Source of the DNA: Clostridiales bacterium VE202-01 | Lineage (GTDB): Bacteria > Bacillota_I > Bacilli_A > Erysipelotrichales > Coprobacillaceae | DNA: 64,000 nt | Assembly (NCBI GenBank): GCA_000508865.1 | Contig: BAHP02000011.1 | Location: 1-64,000 of the forward strand | Reading direction: 5' to 3' | Shown here: positions 52,416 to 63,310 of the stretch, in pieces | How the letters are laid out: each line of letters starts with the position of its first letter | Numbering within the stretch: position 1 is the stretch's first letter | The notes under the pieces: model-generated | Told to the model about the DNA's origin: nothing | Databases searched by the model: none | Seen by the model: only the letters and a program-made list of their open reading frames with translations | Made by a program: the position numbers and the translations under genes

Positions 52416-53941
52416 GGTGGTTTTGAAGTAATATCATACATTACTCTGTTTACTCCACGAACTTCATTTATAATTCTAGACATAACTTTATTTAATACTT
52501 CATATGGGATTTGAGCTGCTTCAGCAGTCATGAAATCAATTGTATTAACTGCACGTAATGCAACAGCATAATCATACGTTCTTTCATCACCCATAACACC
52601 TACAGAACGCATATTTGTTAAGGCTGCAAAATATTGACCAATCGATCTATCTAAACCAGCTTTAGCAATCTCTTCTCTATAGATTGCATCAGCATCTTGA
52701 ACGATTTTAACTTTTTCACCAGTAACTTCACCAATAATTCTGATTCCAAGTCCCGGTCCTGGAAATGGTTGTCTAAAGACTAAATATTCAGGAATACCTA
52801 ATTCTAATCCAACTTTACGAACTTCGTCTTTGAAAAGATCACGTAATGGTTCAATAATTTCTTTAAAATCTACAGCATCAGGTAAACCGCCCACATTATG
52901 ATGAGATTTAATTACTGCTGATTCTCCACCTAAGCCGCTTTCAACAACATCTGGATAAATAGTTCCTTGAACTAAGAAATCTACAGCTCCGATCTTTTTA
53001 GCTTCTTCTTCAAAAACACGAATAAATTCTTCACCAATAATTTTACGTTTAGCTTCTGGTTCTGTAACACCTTTTAATTTTGCATAATATCTTTCTTGAG
53101 CATTAACACGAATAAAGTTTAAATCATATTGCCCTTCTGGTCCAAATACAACTTCTACCTCATCACCTTCATTTTTACGAAGTAATCCATGATCAACAAA
53201 AACACAAGTTAATTGATTTCCAATTGCTTTAGATAATAATACTGCTGCAACAGAAGAATCAACACCCCCAGATAAAGCACATAATACTTTACCATTACCA
53301 ACTCTTTCTCTAATCGCTTTGATTTGTTCTTCAACAAATGAATCCATGCGCCAGTCACCACTACAATTACATACATCTAAAACAAAGTTAGATAAAATAT
53401 TTTTCCCATATTCAGTATGTAATACTTCTGGATGGAACTGAATTGCATATAACTTTTGATCAGCATTTTCACAAGAAGCTACCGGACAATCTTTTGTATA
53501 AGAAGTGATTTTAAAACCTGGTCCAATCTTAGAAATATAATCGAAATGACTCATCCAGCAAATCGATTCTTCAGGAACCCCTTTAAATAACTTAGAATCT
53601 TTATCACTTATGATTAAATTAGATTTACCATATTCTCTAACATCAGCTCTTTCAACTTTACCACCCAAAATATGCTGCATCAACTGCGCCCCATAACATA
53701 AACCTAATACTGGAATTCCTAATTCAAATAACTCCTTTTTATATGTTGGAGAATCTTCCAAATAACAGCTATTAGGACCACCAGTTAAGATAATTCCTTT
53801 AGGATTCATTTCTTTGATCTTTTCAATATCCGTTTTATAAGAATAGATTTCACAATAAACATTACATTCACGAACCCTACGAGCTACTAATTGATTATAT
53901 TGACCACCAAAATCAATAACAATGACTAACTCTCTTTTCAC
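52394..53941 (-). CDS. guaA: GMP synthase (glutamine-hydrolysing)
   Basis: Amidates XMP to GMP, the last step of guanine nucleotide synthesis. 515 residues, full length. Class I glutamine amidotransferase with nucleophile Cys in [11 protein letters not shown] and His-Glu in IQFHPEV; PP-loop [15 protein letters not shown] in the synthetase domain; C-terminal dimer domain ending [17 protein letters not shown]. Follows purA after 12 bp, forming a purine operon. Its 3' end abuts the ICE. Confidence 0.97.
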   Translation of the reverse strand: MKRELVIVIDFGGQYNQLVARRVRECNVYCEIYSYKTDIEKIKEMNPKGIILTGGPNSCYLEDSPTYKKELFELGIPVLGLCYGAQLMQHILGGKVERADVREYGKSNLIISDKDSKLFKGVPEESICWMSHFDYISKIGPGFKITSYTKDCPVASCENADQKLYAIQFHPEVLHTEYGKNILSNFVLDVCNCSGDWRMDSFVEEQIKAIRERVGNGKVLCALSGGVDSSVAAVLLSKAIGNQLTCVFVDHGLLRKNEGDEVEVVFGPEGQYDLNFIRVNAQERYYAKLKGVTEPEAKRKIIGEEFIRVFEEEAKKIGAVDFLVQGTIYPDVVESGLGGESAVIKSHHNVGGLPDAVDFKEIIEPLRDLFKDEVRKVGLELGIPEYLVFRQPFPGPGLGIRIIGEVTGEKVKIVQDADAIYREEIAKAGLDRSIGQYFAALTNMRSVGVMGDERTYDYAVALRAVNTIDFMTAEAAQIPYEVLNKVMSRIINEVRGVNRVMYDITSKPPGTIEFE

Positions 53942-53953
53942 GCATCTTCCTCC

Positions 53954-55309
<1,356 letters not shown>

Positions 55310-55390
55310 CTAACTTCCTTAATCATTATATTATAGAGTTAGTCATTAGTAAAATTAATATATCATAATTATGATATAAGGAGTGCTTAT

Positions 55391-56269
55391 ATGTATATCA
55401 AACTAGAACAATACAAAATATTTAATGAAGCTGCTACAACTTTATCCTTTTCCACAGCAGCTAGAAACTTATTTATCTCTCAATCTGCAGTATCCCAAAC
55501 TATTAGCAGCATTGAAAAAGAATTACAAATTCAACTATTTGTCCGCAATTCTAAAGGAGTTACTTTAACCAAAGAAGGAAAATTACTGCATCAGCAAATC
55601 GATCAGGCTCTTGCCTTAATTACTGGAGTTGAAAACCAGCTTTCTAACTATCATGAATTAAAAGAAGGTGAATTGATCATTGGGGCTGGTGACACTTTTA
55701 GTGAATATTTTTTAACTGCTCATATCGTCAAATTTAAGCAGTTGTATCCTGGTGTCAAAATTAAAGTTATTAATCGTACTAGTTTAGAAACACGCGAATT
55801 ATTAAAATCCGATCAAATTGATATTGGCTTTTTAAATCTGCCAATCAAAGATGATTCCCTTGTAATCAAAGAATGTTTTCAAGTTCATGATATTTTCGTC
55901 TCTAAAAACTTAGATGATCATATTTATTCATTTGCTGAATTAGCTAATCAGCCACTGATCTTATTAGAAAAATCATCAAATACAAGAAACCGTATTGATA
56001 ACTATTTTGCTGAAAAAGGTCTGCTTTTAAAACCAACTATTGAATTAGGTGCTCATAACCTATTATTAGACTTCGCTCGAGCCGGCTTAGGCATTTCTTG
56101 TGTCATTAAAGAATTCTCACAAGATCTACTAAATCAAGGAATCGTTCATGAAATCAAAACTATTCAGCCCTTGCCTAAACGCAGTATTGGCTATGCTTAT
56201 CCTAAAAGACGCAGCCAGTCTATTGCTACTAATAAGTTTATTGAATTAATTGCTAAAAATAACGATTAA
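55391..56269 (+). CDS. LysR-family transcriptional regulator
   Basis: Regulator of 292 residues. N-terminal winged HTH (FNEAATTLSFSTAARNLFISQSAVSQTISSIEKELQ) and a periplasmic-binding-like effector domain (~90-290). Divergent from purA with a 159-bp AT-rich gap, the classical LysR arrangement, so it could control purA or itself; effector unknown. RBS AAGGAG. Confidence 0.9.
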   Translation: MYIKLEQYKIFNEAATTLSFSTAARNLFISQSAVSQTISSIEKELQIQLFVRNSKGVTLTKEGKLLHQQIDQALALITGVENQLSNYHELKEGELIIGAGDTFSEYFLTAHIVKFKQLYPGVKIKVINRTSLETRELLKSDQIDIGFLNLPIKDDSLVIKECFQVHDIFVSKNLDDHIYSFAELANQPLILLEKSSNTRNRIDNYFAEKGLLLKPTIELGAHNLLLDFARAGLGISCVIKEFSQDLLNQGIVHEIKTIQPLPKRSIGYAYPKRRSQSIATNKFIELIAKNND

Positions 56270-56281
56270 CTATAAGTTCAA

Positions 56282-56310
56282 AAAAGCCGCATTATTTAAT
56301 ATAATGCGAC
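56282..56310. terminator. Bidirectional terminator
   Basis: Arms GCCGCATTAT (56286-56295) and ATAATGCGAC (56301-56310), loop TTAAT, followed on the minus strand by TTTTTT. It lies between the convergent LysR and FakA-like genes. Confidence 0.85.
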
Positions 56311-56327
56311 TCAATAAAAACTATTTT

Positions 56328-56579
56328 TTAACCCTTTAATCCTCTTGACTGACGATCCATATCCTCAATAACAATATCATAAATTTCTCCAAGAGTAGCA
56401 CAGTACTCTAAGATCAACCATGGTTCATTAGTATGAAAATGAATTTTAATCAACTCATCATCACCAACCGCTAATAAACAATCACCTTTAAAATTTTTTG
56501 TAATATAATCATTAATTACATCTTCATCAAGATTTTCACCTTCAATTAATAATTGAGTATCATATCTAAATTCAAGCAT
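56328..56579 (-). CDS. Stand-alone FakA/DAK-type domain protein
   Basis: Protein of 83 residues, FRYDTQLLIEGENLDEDVIN, then LAVGDDELIKIHFHTNEPWLILEYCATLGEIYDIVIEDM. This is the middle domain of the fatty-acid kinase FakA / YloV family (HVHTNDP motif) found alone, without the kinase domain. It follows the cinA-like gene after 10 bp. Possible role in a divided kinase or regulation; unknown. Confidence 0.7.
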   Translation of the reverse strand: MLEFRYDTQLLIEGENLDEDVINDYITKNFKGDCLLAVGDDELIKIHFHTNEPWLILEYCATLGEIYDIVIEDMDRQSRGLKG

Positions 56580-56589
56580 TCATTTCTCC

Positions 56590-57660
56590 TTAATTATAAC
56601 TCTGCTGTGTTAAAAACTGATATACCCGACTAATGATCCTTGATTCTAACTTACTGTATGATAAAGTCGGATCTTTTAATAACGGTACTTCAAAATAATC
56701 TTTACGACCTAAATATTCAAGTTTGATTTTAACGATCACACCTAAACGATGATCTAAACAATCAATTGTCATTGTCAGTACTTCTTCGCTATGATTTTCA
56801 CCTAAACTAAAACCATTACGTAATTTAAATTTATCACAATTATAAATAATAAAATATGTTGGCATGATCTTAGCCAAAGCCTCTTTTAAATTAGGCTCCC
56901 TAATAATATATTTGCCAATTACAGCTTCAATCCTTTTTTTAATCGGTAGCATTTTTTCATCAGCAGCTTCCTTTGAACCAGCCTTACAACCAAGACGGAT
57001 ACGCACCGTTTCTTCTGAAGCATACAAAGCAATACTTACTTCGCTTTGCTGATTGATTAAATCTTCTAACACTTCATCAACCTTACTTTCACCAATTCCC
57101 ATAGTTAAAAAATCATAAGTATAGATAATATCTTTTTTATACTGACTTAAATAAGCTTTTAACACATGATCAACAACATATTTCATCTCTTTAGGGGGAC
57201 CAGGTAAATTAACGATCATTTTATCATCTTGAGACATTACACAGCCATTAGCAGTTCCAACTTCATTTTCTAAGACATAGCATCCTTTAGGAAAATAGGC
57301 CTGTTTAAAATTGTTTTCAGGAATTTCACCCCATGTAGTTACAAATCGACATTTCTCTGCAACCTTTTTTGCTTCATCTTCTAAATATACTAACTCCAAT
57401 CCTAAATATTGAGCTGATAGTTCTTTAGTTAAATCATCCTGCGTTGGTCCTAAACCACCTGTTGTAATAACACAATCAGCCCCTCGTTTAAAAGCAATAT
57501 CTAAACACTGTTTAAAGCGCTCAGGATTATCACCAACAGTAGTTTGAAAATAAACATTAAAACCTAAATCTTTACACATTTTTTGAATATATGCGGCATT
57601 GGTATTAACAATTTCACCAAGTAATAATTCTGTACCAACATTAATAATTTCTACATTCAT
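56590..57660 (-). CDS. cinA: CinA-like protein with atypical C-terminus
   Basis: Protein of 356 residues. Residues 1-170 are the MoaB/MogA-like domain of CinA (INVGTELLLGEIVNTNAAYI, ITTGGLGPTQDDLTKE, NLPGPPKEM), an ADP-ribose/NMN-related pyrophosphatase domain, followed by the KH-like middle (MGIGESKVDEVL). The usual C-terminal nicotinamide-nucleotide amidase domain with TAESCTGG is missing. Instead ~105 residues (FIIYNCDKFKLRNGFSLGEN ... SRIISRVYQFLTQQ) of no family that I recognise occupy the end. RBS GGAGGAATA. Confidence 0.8.
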   Translation of the reverse strand: MNVEIINVGTELLLGEIVNTNAAYIQKMCKDLGFNVYFQTTVGDNPERFKQCLDIAFKRGADCVITTGGLGPTQDDLTKELSAQYLGLELVYLEDEAKKVAEKCRFVTTWGEIPENNFKQAYFPKGCYVLENEVGTANGCVMSQDDKMIVNLPGPPKEMKYVVDHVLKAYLSQYKKDIIYTYDFLTMGIGESKVDEVLEDLINQQSEVSIALYASEETVRIRLGCKAGSKEAADEKMLPIKKRIEAVIGKYIIREPNLKEALAKIMPTYFIIYNCDKFKLRNGFSLGENHSEEVLTMTIDCLDHRLGVIVKIKLEYLGRKDYFEVPLLKDPTLSYSKLESRIISRVYQFLTQQSYN

Positions 57661-57799
57661 GCATTATTCCTCCTAAAACGATATCTATATTATAAATAAT
57701 TTTAACCATTTTTCCAATCAAATAATCATTTTATATAAGATGATATTATTTTCAAATACCAATATTACATATCTTTAACCTAAATTTAAAATATTTATA

Positions 57800-57828
57800 A
57801 CAAAAAAAGAAATGGCGAACCATTTCTT
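57800..57828 (-). terminator. Terminator of the rpsP-rplS operon
   Basis: Arms AAGAAATGG (57807-57815) and CCATTTCTT (57820-57828) with a CGAA/TTCG loop, then TTTTTTTG on the minus strand. It overlaps the rplS stop codon. Confidence 0.9.
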
Positions 57829-58177
57829 ATTTTCTAACTTCTTTAATTCTAGCAGCTTTACCTGATAATCCACGTAAGTAATGTAATTTAGCACGACGTA
57901 CTTTACCAACTTTAACTACTTCAATATGATCAATGATTGGTGTATGAACTGGGAAAGTTCTTTCAACACCTACTTGGTATGAGATTTTTCTTACTGTAAA
58001 TGTTTCAGAAATACCGCTACCTTTTCTTGCAATACAAACCCCTTCAAATAATTGGACACGGAATTTGTCACCTTCTTTAATTTTTACAAATACTTTTAAT
58101 GTATCCCCTGCTTTGAATTGAGGAATATCATTTCTTAATTGTTTTTTAGTAATTTGTTCTACTAATTGTAAATTCAT
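57827..58177 (-). CDS. rplS: 50S ribosomal protein L19
   Basis: L19, 116 residues from [20 protein letters not shown] (58177), RBS AGAAGGAGAAG. The body ([20 protein letters not shown], then [17 protein letters not shown] and ARLHYLRG-like [17 protein letters not shown]) is complete. Last gene of the operon. An L19 leader-type RNA may lie upstream. Confidence 0.96.
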   Translation of the reverse strand: MNLQLVEQITKKQLRNDIPQFKAGDTLKVFVKIKEGDKFRVQLFEGVCIARKGSGISETFTVRKISYQVGVERTFPVHTPIIDHIEVVKVGKVRRAKLHYLRGLSGKAARIKEVRK

Positions 58178-58189
58178 TTCTCTTCTCCT

Positions 58190-58272
58190 TCTCCAAAAAT
58201 TGTCTTGAATGTTCATTCGATTAACCAGCGGAACATCTGCAGTCTCACGACTTTTTCATTATAAAGAAAACA
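58190..58272 (-). ncRNA. Candidate L19 leader RNA
   Basis: Minus-strand GTCGTGAGACTGCAGATGTT and CCGCTGGTTAATCGAATGAA precede rplS, between the trmD stop and the rplS ribosome binding site. The Firmicutes L19 leader motif occurs at this place and binds the protein for autoregulation. I assign it from position and short paired segments; a covariance-model search was not possible. Confidence 0.5.
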
Positions 58273-58282
58273 CTAGTAAAAA

Positions 58283-59002
58283 TCAATCATTTTTTTCAAT
58301 TTTTTTCATCATTTCTAAACTTTCTTCATCAAATTGATATGATCGTAATAAATCTGGTCTTTTTAAATAAGTTTTTTTAAGAGCCTGATATTTTCGCCAT
58401 TTACGAATATTTTCATGATGCCCACTTAATAAAACAGCTGGTACTTCATTACCATCATAACATTGTGGTCTAGTATACTGAGGATACTCTAAAAGCCCCT
58501 GACTAAAAGAATCATCCTGATGACTATCTTCCTTGATTGCACCATCTAGTAATCTAATAACAGCATCACTTACGACCATGCTGCCAAGCTCGCCTCCGGT
58601 TAAAACATAATCACCTATAGATATTTCCATATCAACATAATTTCTAATTCTTTCATCAAAACCTTCATAATGTCCACAAATAATAACTAGATGTTCCTGA
58701 TGCGACAAATCAACCGCTAAGCCATGATTTAAAGTTGATCCCTGGGGCGACATTAAAATAACCATACTTTTATCACTGCAAATTGTCTTTAAACACTCAA
58801 CTATTGGTTCACACATCAACACCATCCCTTGACCACCACCATAAGGGTAGTCATCAACATGTTTGTGTTTATCATTAGAAAATTCTCTAAAATCATGTAA
58901 CGTTACTTTAACAAGCTCTTTATCAATAGCTCTTTTTATAATTGATGTATTTAGAAAACCTGTAAACATTTCAGGAAACAACGTCAAAATATCAATCTTC
59001 AT
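58283..59002 (-). CDS. trmD: tRNA (guanine-N1)-methyltransferase
   Basis: Methylates G37 of tRNA using SAM through a deep trefoil knot. 239 residues from MKIDILTLFPEMF (59002); the TTG one codon upstream is not needed. Knot motifs VILMSPQGSTLNH, IICGHYEGFDERI and IGDYVLTGGELGSMVV are present. It overlaps rimM by 11 bp. Confidence 0.96.
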   Translation of the reverse strand: MKIDILTLFPEMFTGFLNTSIIKRAIDKELVKVTLHDFREFSNDKHKHVDDYPYGGGQGMVLMCEPIVECLKTICSDKSMVILMSPQGSTLNHGLAVDLSHQEHLVIICGHYEGFDERIRNYVDMEISIGDYVLTGGELGSMVVSDAVIRLLDGAIKEDSHQDDSFSQGLLEYPQYTRPQCYDGNEVPAVLLSGHHENIRKWRKYQALKKTYLKRPDLLRSYQFDEESLEMMKKIEKND

Positions 59003-59501
59003 CAATTAACCCTTTAATTAACTGAACTCTAATTATTTGATTATCTAAATCAACATCTTTAATAAAAGCATCGACATAAGGAATAGCCACATTTTTACCA
59101 TGATGATCAACATTCAATATATCATGACGTCCATTATCATAAATAGAAGTAACATTACCAATTAATTTTCCTTCCAAACTTACTACTTGCAAACCAATCA
59201 AATCACTATAAAAATATTCATCCTCATCTAACAATTCATCATCTTTTAATCCATAAACAAATGAACCAACATATTTTTCAACTAAATTTATATCTTGATT
59301 ATCTTTAAACGCCACCAAATAATTACCTTTATGAATTCTAGATGAAACGATCACAAACTCTAGATCCACACCTTGATAACGAATATAAAGAGAATTACCT
59401 TTTTTAAATCTCACCGCACCAAAATCACTATTTGACCTTATTTTCAATTCACCTTTTAAGCCATGTTTTCCAATAATTTTTCCAACCTTAACTTTCTCCA
59501 T
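58992..59501 (-). CDS. rimM: 16S rRNA processing protein RimM
   Basis: Ribosome maturation factor for the 30S head, 169 residues. Start at MEKVKVGKIIGKHGLKGELK (59501) behind GGAGG; the longer open frame lacks support. RimM N-domain, then PRC-barrel (YFYSDLIGLQVVSLEGKLIGNVTSIYDN). Operon with trmD, as usual. Confidence 0.93.
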   Translation of the reverse strand: MEKVKVGKIIGKHGLKGELKIRSNSDFGAVRFKKGNSLYIRYQGVDLEFVIVSSRIHKGNYLVAFKDNQDINLVEKYVGSFVYGLKDDELLDEDEYFYSDLIGLQVVSLEGKLIGNVTSIYDNGRHDILNVDHHGKNVAIPYVDAFIKDVDLDNQIIRVQLIKGLIDED

Positions 59502-59541
59502 CTTACCTCCAAAAAAATAGATGTGCTCAGCACATCTATCA

Positions 59542-59790
59542 TTATTCATACGATTCAAACTTAATATCTAGTTTCTTATTAGTCTTACGACCAGCAACTG
59601 ACATTAATTGTCTAATTGAATTAGCCATTGCTCCTTTACGTCCGATTAATCTAGCAATATCACTTTGCGCAGAATAAACATGTAAAACAACAACATTTTC
59701 TTCTAACGAAGGCAATTCACGAACTTCTAAATGTTCCTTATCCTCAACTAATTCAATTGCGATATCTTTAAGAATCTTAGCATAATCCAT
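59542..59790 (-). CDS. khpA: KH-domain RNA-binding protein KhpA
   Basis: 82 residues with one KH domain: VLHVYSAQSDIARLIGRKGAMANSIRQLMSV, the GxxG loop being IGRKGA. KhpA acts with KhpB in RNA binding in Firmicutes. It lies two bases after rpsP, its standard neighbour. Confidence 0.93.
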   Translation of the reverse strand: MDYAKILKDIAIELVEDKEHLEVRELPSLEENVVVLHVYSAQSDIARLIGRKGAMANSIRQLMSVAGRKTNKKLDIKFESYE

Positions 59791-59792
59791 AA

Positions 59793-60065
59793 TTACTTAC
59801 CTAATTTTGAATCAGCAAATTTTTTCATAATTCCTTGTTTAGATAATAAGTTTCTAACTGTATCAGATGGTTGCGCACCGTTATTTAACCATTTTAATAC
59901 TTCTTCTTCTTTGATTGTAACTTGTGCAGGATTAGTACAAGGATTATAAGTTCCTAATAATTCAATAAAACGTCCATCTCTTGGAGCTCTTGAATCTGCT
60001 GCTACAATTCTATAGAAAGGAGCTTTCTTAGCACCCATTCTGATTAATCTTAATTTTACTGCCAT
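59793..60065 (-). CDS. rpsP: 30S ribosomal protein S16
   Basis: 90 residues, [20 protein letters not shown], then [22 protein letters not shown]: complete S16, first gene of the operon, RBS AGGAGGAAAT. A decayed copy of its first ~25 codons and leader lies at 63,136-63,215. Confidence 0.97.
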   Translation of the reverse strand: MAVKLRLIRMGAKKAPFYRIVAADSRAPRDGRFIELLGTYNPCTNPAQVTIKEEEVLKWLNNGAQPSDTVRNLLSKQGIMKKFADSKLGK

Positions 60066-60110
60066 TTATATTTCCTCCTAATTAATTTACTTGTACACTT
60101 TAACATAACA

Positions 60111-60147
60111 TTTTAAAGGTGTCAAGCTTTTTTACTTGACACCTTTA
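60111..60147 (-). terminator. Terminator upstream of rpsP
   Basis: Perfect 12-bp stem AAAGGTGTCAAG (60115-60126) and CTTGACACCTTT (60135-60146). Nearly identical to 63238-63267 after the surface-protein gene. Ends the VanZ/kinase operon. Confidence 0.9.
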
Positions 60148-60547
60148 GTTTATTTTAATTATATAATTTTTAATCTTTTAAATCTTATATCATTTATTTA
60201 GCTCAATTCACATAATTAATAAATAATGATAAACACACACATGCATAACAACAAAAAAACATCATTTCATCCTTTTTATTTAAAACATCTAATTTATAAT
60301 TATACGCTAAACATTTTTTTATAAATCTAATATATTAATAAAATTAGAATTCTTCTTTTAATAAAAAATCACCTATAAATTGATAGTACAATAAATAACT
60401 ATTTGTCTTCTAAATTTTCTTTTATGATTTTCTAAAAATATGACCATACTCAACTGTATATACTCCAATTAAGCTATTATCACTAGTTTCAACATTTACT
60501 GTAACATCTTAAAATGTAAGATAATAATAAGATTACTTGTTAAAAAG
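60148..60547. other. AT-rich spacer with decayed surface-protein tail
   Basis: No intact gene in about 400 bp. On the minus strand 60422-60508 reads VNVETSDNSLIGVY, then TVEYGHIFRKS and a stop. The first part matches SVATGDDSLIGVF in the sorting signal of the FIVAR protein at 63,311, also at the DNA level (CCAATTAA.CTAT.ATCAC.AGT), so it is a remnant of a duplicated gene end. Confidence 0.55.
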
Positions 60548-60964
60548 TTAAACGATGCTTTTATTTATCCTGGAAATCATCACACCAATTAATTCATATA
60601 CAAATACTGCTCCAGCAAAACCAAAGATAATATCATTGACATCAAAATATCCACGCAATGTCAACACTTGTACCAGTTTGATAAAAATAATCAGGATAAT
60701 AATAAATAGATAAAAGGCTTTTTGCTTATTTAACATATTAAAACTATCTCTTGATAATAAAGCTATTGGTGTATAAATAATTAATGAAATCAAGAGTGAT
60801 TTTGGGGAACCAAAATTACAAAATGGCACAAAATTTGAACATTTAATTATCTTTTCTGTGTAAGAAAGACCCTCAAGTCCACCTAAATTGCTATGTGCAT
60901 AAATAAAACTTAATAGTATTAAAATATATGTAAATAACAAACCTCTAAATATTAATTTTTTCAT
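60548..60964 (-). CDS. VanZ-like membrane protein
   Basis: Protein of 138 residues with four membrane helices (LIFRGLLFTYILILLSFIY, LLISLIIYTPIALL, AFYLFIIILIIFIKLVQVL, IIFGFAGAVFVYELIGV). The order and the DVNDIIFGFAGAVFVY motif fit the VanZ family, linked to glycopeptide or peptide resistance in some bacteria. Starts directly after the histidine kinase stop. Confidence 0.75.
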   Translation of the reverse strand: MKKLIFRGLLFTYILILLSFIYAHSNLGGLEGLSYTEKIIKCSNFVPFCNFGSPKSLLISLIIYTPIALLSRDSFNMLNKQKAFYLFIIILIIFIKLVQVLTLRGYFDVNDIIFGFAGAVFVYELIGVMISRINKSIV

Positions 60965-62227
60965 TTAGTTTTCTCCTGTGTTTAATATAATGTATGTAAC
61001 AAATATGTCATTTTGATAATTGGTAAAATATGAGCCATTATATTTATCCACAATATCTTTAATTATCTCTATTCCGTAACCATGATTTTTTTTATCAGAT
61101 TTGCTTGTTTTCATTTTCTTTAATAACGGATTAAAATAACACGTATTTTCTACTTTGATAATAAACTGTCCATCTTTTAATACAAAAAATGCACCAACTT
61201 TTTTTTCTTCACCAATATTTTCAATAGCATTATTCATTAGATTCATTATTACTAATAATAAATCTGTCGTCATATTATCGAAACCTGATAAATTATTACT
61301 TTCAATATTAAAATTAATATCGTTGTGATCTGCAATAACATAATTTATATATGCATCAATAATTAAATTTTTAGTAAAGACCATATTCTTTTTCTCAACT
61401 ATTCTATTTGTCAAATCATTGATATAATTATGTACTTCAGTATATTTATTTTGTGCGATTAACTGCTGTATCACAATTAATTGATTTTTATAATCATGCC
61501 TTATTTTTGATAAATTGTCTTTCTCTTTTTTAAATTGATCAAGATAAATATTTGAAAAAATATTGCTTAAATTTAATTGTTTTTCTTTTTCAAATTTTTT
61601 AGCCATTGTTTGTAATGTATTTGAAATTATAATTCCAAATAAACATAATAATCCAAGTAAAATAAATATTGAAAAATTATATATGCTCCAATCTGAAAAA
61701 TTTGGCATTATACTTAAACAGCACAACTCAATCAATAACATTGATATTGAGAAAAAAATAAAGAGAAGCGCATTACTGCTATTAGGTATGAAAAAACTTT
61801 TATTACAAGTATAGTACGTAACAACAAATAATATCAATGTTCCCAGCCAAGAGAATATAATCAGTGAATAATCAGTTATGTCTATACTATCTAGCGGATA
61901 ACGAGATAACCTGCTAACAATAATGAACATAATATGATATGTAATTATAATTATGGATGAGTTAAAAATAATTAAATATAACTTTTCGAAATTAATAGCA
62001 TACAATATGCCAACTAAAATAATTAATAAAATTATCCCTAAGATAAAAATATTTATAAAAAAATACTTAAAACATATAAAATAAACAATCGATCCAATTA
62101 AAGATGAAAATAATATTTTTGGTTTATTAAGCGAGAGATTAAAATTATCCTGAAAACAAAAACAAACAGAAAACAAAATCACTGTCTGCATCAATATATA
62201 TACGATTATATCAATATTTTTTAACAT
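60965..62227 (-). CDS. AgrC-like sensor histidine kinase
   Basis: Kinase of 420 residues. Six or so membrane helices in the first ~210 residues, then a dimerisation helix with the phospho-acceptor His in SKIRHDYKNQLIVIQQ, and a GHKB-type ATPase domain (LVIMNLMNNAIENIG, NHGYGIEIIKDIVDKYNGS). This is the class that senses peptides with LytTR partners. It overlaps the response-regulator gene by 17 bp. No agrB/agrD precursor is seen nearby. Confidence 0.9.
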   Translation of the reverse strand: MLKNIDIIVYILMQTVILFSVCFCFQDNFNLSLNKPKILFSSLIGSIVYFICFKYFFINIFILGIILLIILVGILYAINFEKLYLIIFNSSIIIITYHIMFIIVSRLSRYPLDSIDITDYSLIIFSWLGTLILFVVTYYTCNKSFFIPNSSNALLFIFFSISMLLIELCCLSIMPNFSDWSIYNFSIFILLGLLCLFGIIISNTLQTMAKKFEKEKQLNLSNIFSNIYLDQFKKEKDNLSKIRHDYKNQLIVIQQLIAQNKYTEVHNYINDLTNRIVEKKNMVFTKNLIIDAYINYVIADHNDINFNIESNNLSGFDNMTTDLLLVIMNLMNNAIENIGEEKKVGAFFVLKDGQFIIKVENTCYFNPLLKKMKTSKSDKKNHGYGIEIIKDIVDKYNGSYFTNYQNDIFVTYIILNTGEN

Positions 62228-62897
62228 GTGCTAATTTCCTTTCGATAATTTTTATTTGCAGGTCTTTTGCTCTTCTTCGGCTCACCGGCAGCTTTTTTCC
62301 CATTAAATATATATTTCCATTTCTATAATCATCTGCGTATGCTAGATTAATAATGGTACTGCGATTAATTAACATAAAATCACTATTTAGCAGTATTTCA
62401 AAATCTTTTAAATTTCTATTTTTAACTACTATATCTCTTTGGTTCAAAAGATGAAAATTAATATCGTGTAAATAATATGAAATATACATAATTTCTTCAA
62501 AATAAATTTTTATCTCAGTCTGCTTATTTGGAAGCATTAAATAAGGTTTGTTTGCTTCTATACTTAAATTGTTTAATAATTTAGTTAATCCATTGTTTAG
62601 GTTGTCTTTTAAAACAAAACCAACAACATTCTTGCCAAATGCTTGGATCATTTTTTCTTCGTGTGCTGTAACAAATATGATATTAATATTATGTTCGCCG
62701 AGTAATTTTGATAACGTAATTCCATCAATATTAGGCATGTCTATATCTAAAAAGACTAATTCATATTCCATTGCTTTCTTTAAGAAAGTAAAACCATCTT
62801 CAAAGCAGGTAATATTTAACTGGTTATTTATGCCAATTAGAACATTTTTTATTATTAAAAGGAAGTCTTTGTTATCGTCAACTATTGCTGTTTTCAT
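62211..62897 (-). CDS. LytTR response regulator
   Basis: Response regulator of 228 residues, partner of the kinase downstream. Receiver with DDN at the start and ELVFLDIDMPNIDG around residue 53; C-terminal LytTR domain (SDFMLINRSTIINLAYADDY, then GKKLPVSRRRAKDL). First gene of the operon RR-HK-VanZ. Unlike the left-end regulator it has AT-rich chromosomal codon use. Confidence 0.92.
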   Translation of the reverse strand: MKTAIVDDNKDFLLIIKNVLIGINNQLNITCFEDGFTFLKKAMEYELVFLDIDMPNIDGITLSKLLGEHNINIIFVTAHEEKMIQAFGKNVVGFVLKDNLNNGLTKLLNNLSIEANKPYLMLPNKQTEIKIYFEEIMYISYYLHDINFHLLNQRDIVVKNRNLKDFEILLNSDFMLINRSTIINLAYADDYRNGNIYLMGKKLPVSRRRAKDLQIKIIERKLAHVKKY

Positions 62898-63135
62898 GAA
62901 TTTTTCCTTTCAACTTAACTAATAATCTATTAATAAATTTATATAAAAGTCTAGAACAATAGATTTATATGTTCTTTTACTAAACTTCATTATTACAATC
63001 ACATTATAGCATACTAACTTATTACCATCTATACCACTCATGTTGTTTACATTCCACTTACATTATACTTAATTAATATTTTCTGTTCATATGTATTGCA
63101 TTGATAAAAGATGCAGACAAAAATATTTATCTCTT

Positions 63136-63215
63136 GAATCTGCAACAATTCTATCGAAAGAAACCTTTTAACATCCATTTTGATCAATCTCAATTTTACT
63201 GCTATTTATATTTCC
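63136..63215 (-). pseudogene. Decayed duplicate of the rpsP 5' end
   Basis: On the minus strand the segment reads AVKIEIDQNGC, stop, KVSFDRIVADSR, matching [25 protein letters not shown] of rpsP, with no usable start codon. The leader and terminator beyond it also match those before rpsP. The rest of 62,898-63,310 shows no gene. Confidence 0.75.
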
Positions 63216-63233
63216 TTTTAATATAATAATAAT

Positions 63234-63268
63234 TTTAAAGGTGCCAAGCTTTTTTACTTGACACCTTA
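63234..63268 (-). terminator. Terminator of the FIVAR surface-protein gene
   Basis: Arms AAGGTGCCAAG (63238-63248) and CTTGACACCTT (63257-63267), one mismatch; nearly identical to the terminator before rpsP. On the minus strand it follows the surface-protein stop by about 45 bp. Confidence 0.85.
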
Positions 63269-63310
63269 TATATTTAATTATTTTTTAGAAGAAAATATCT
63301 AAACGCCCTA

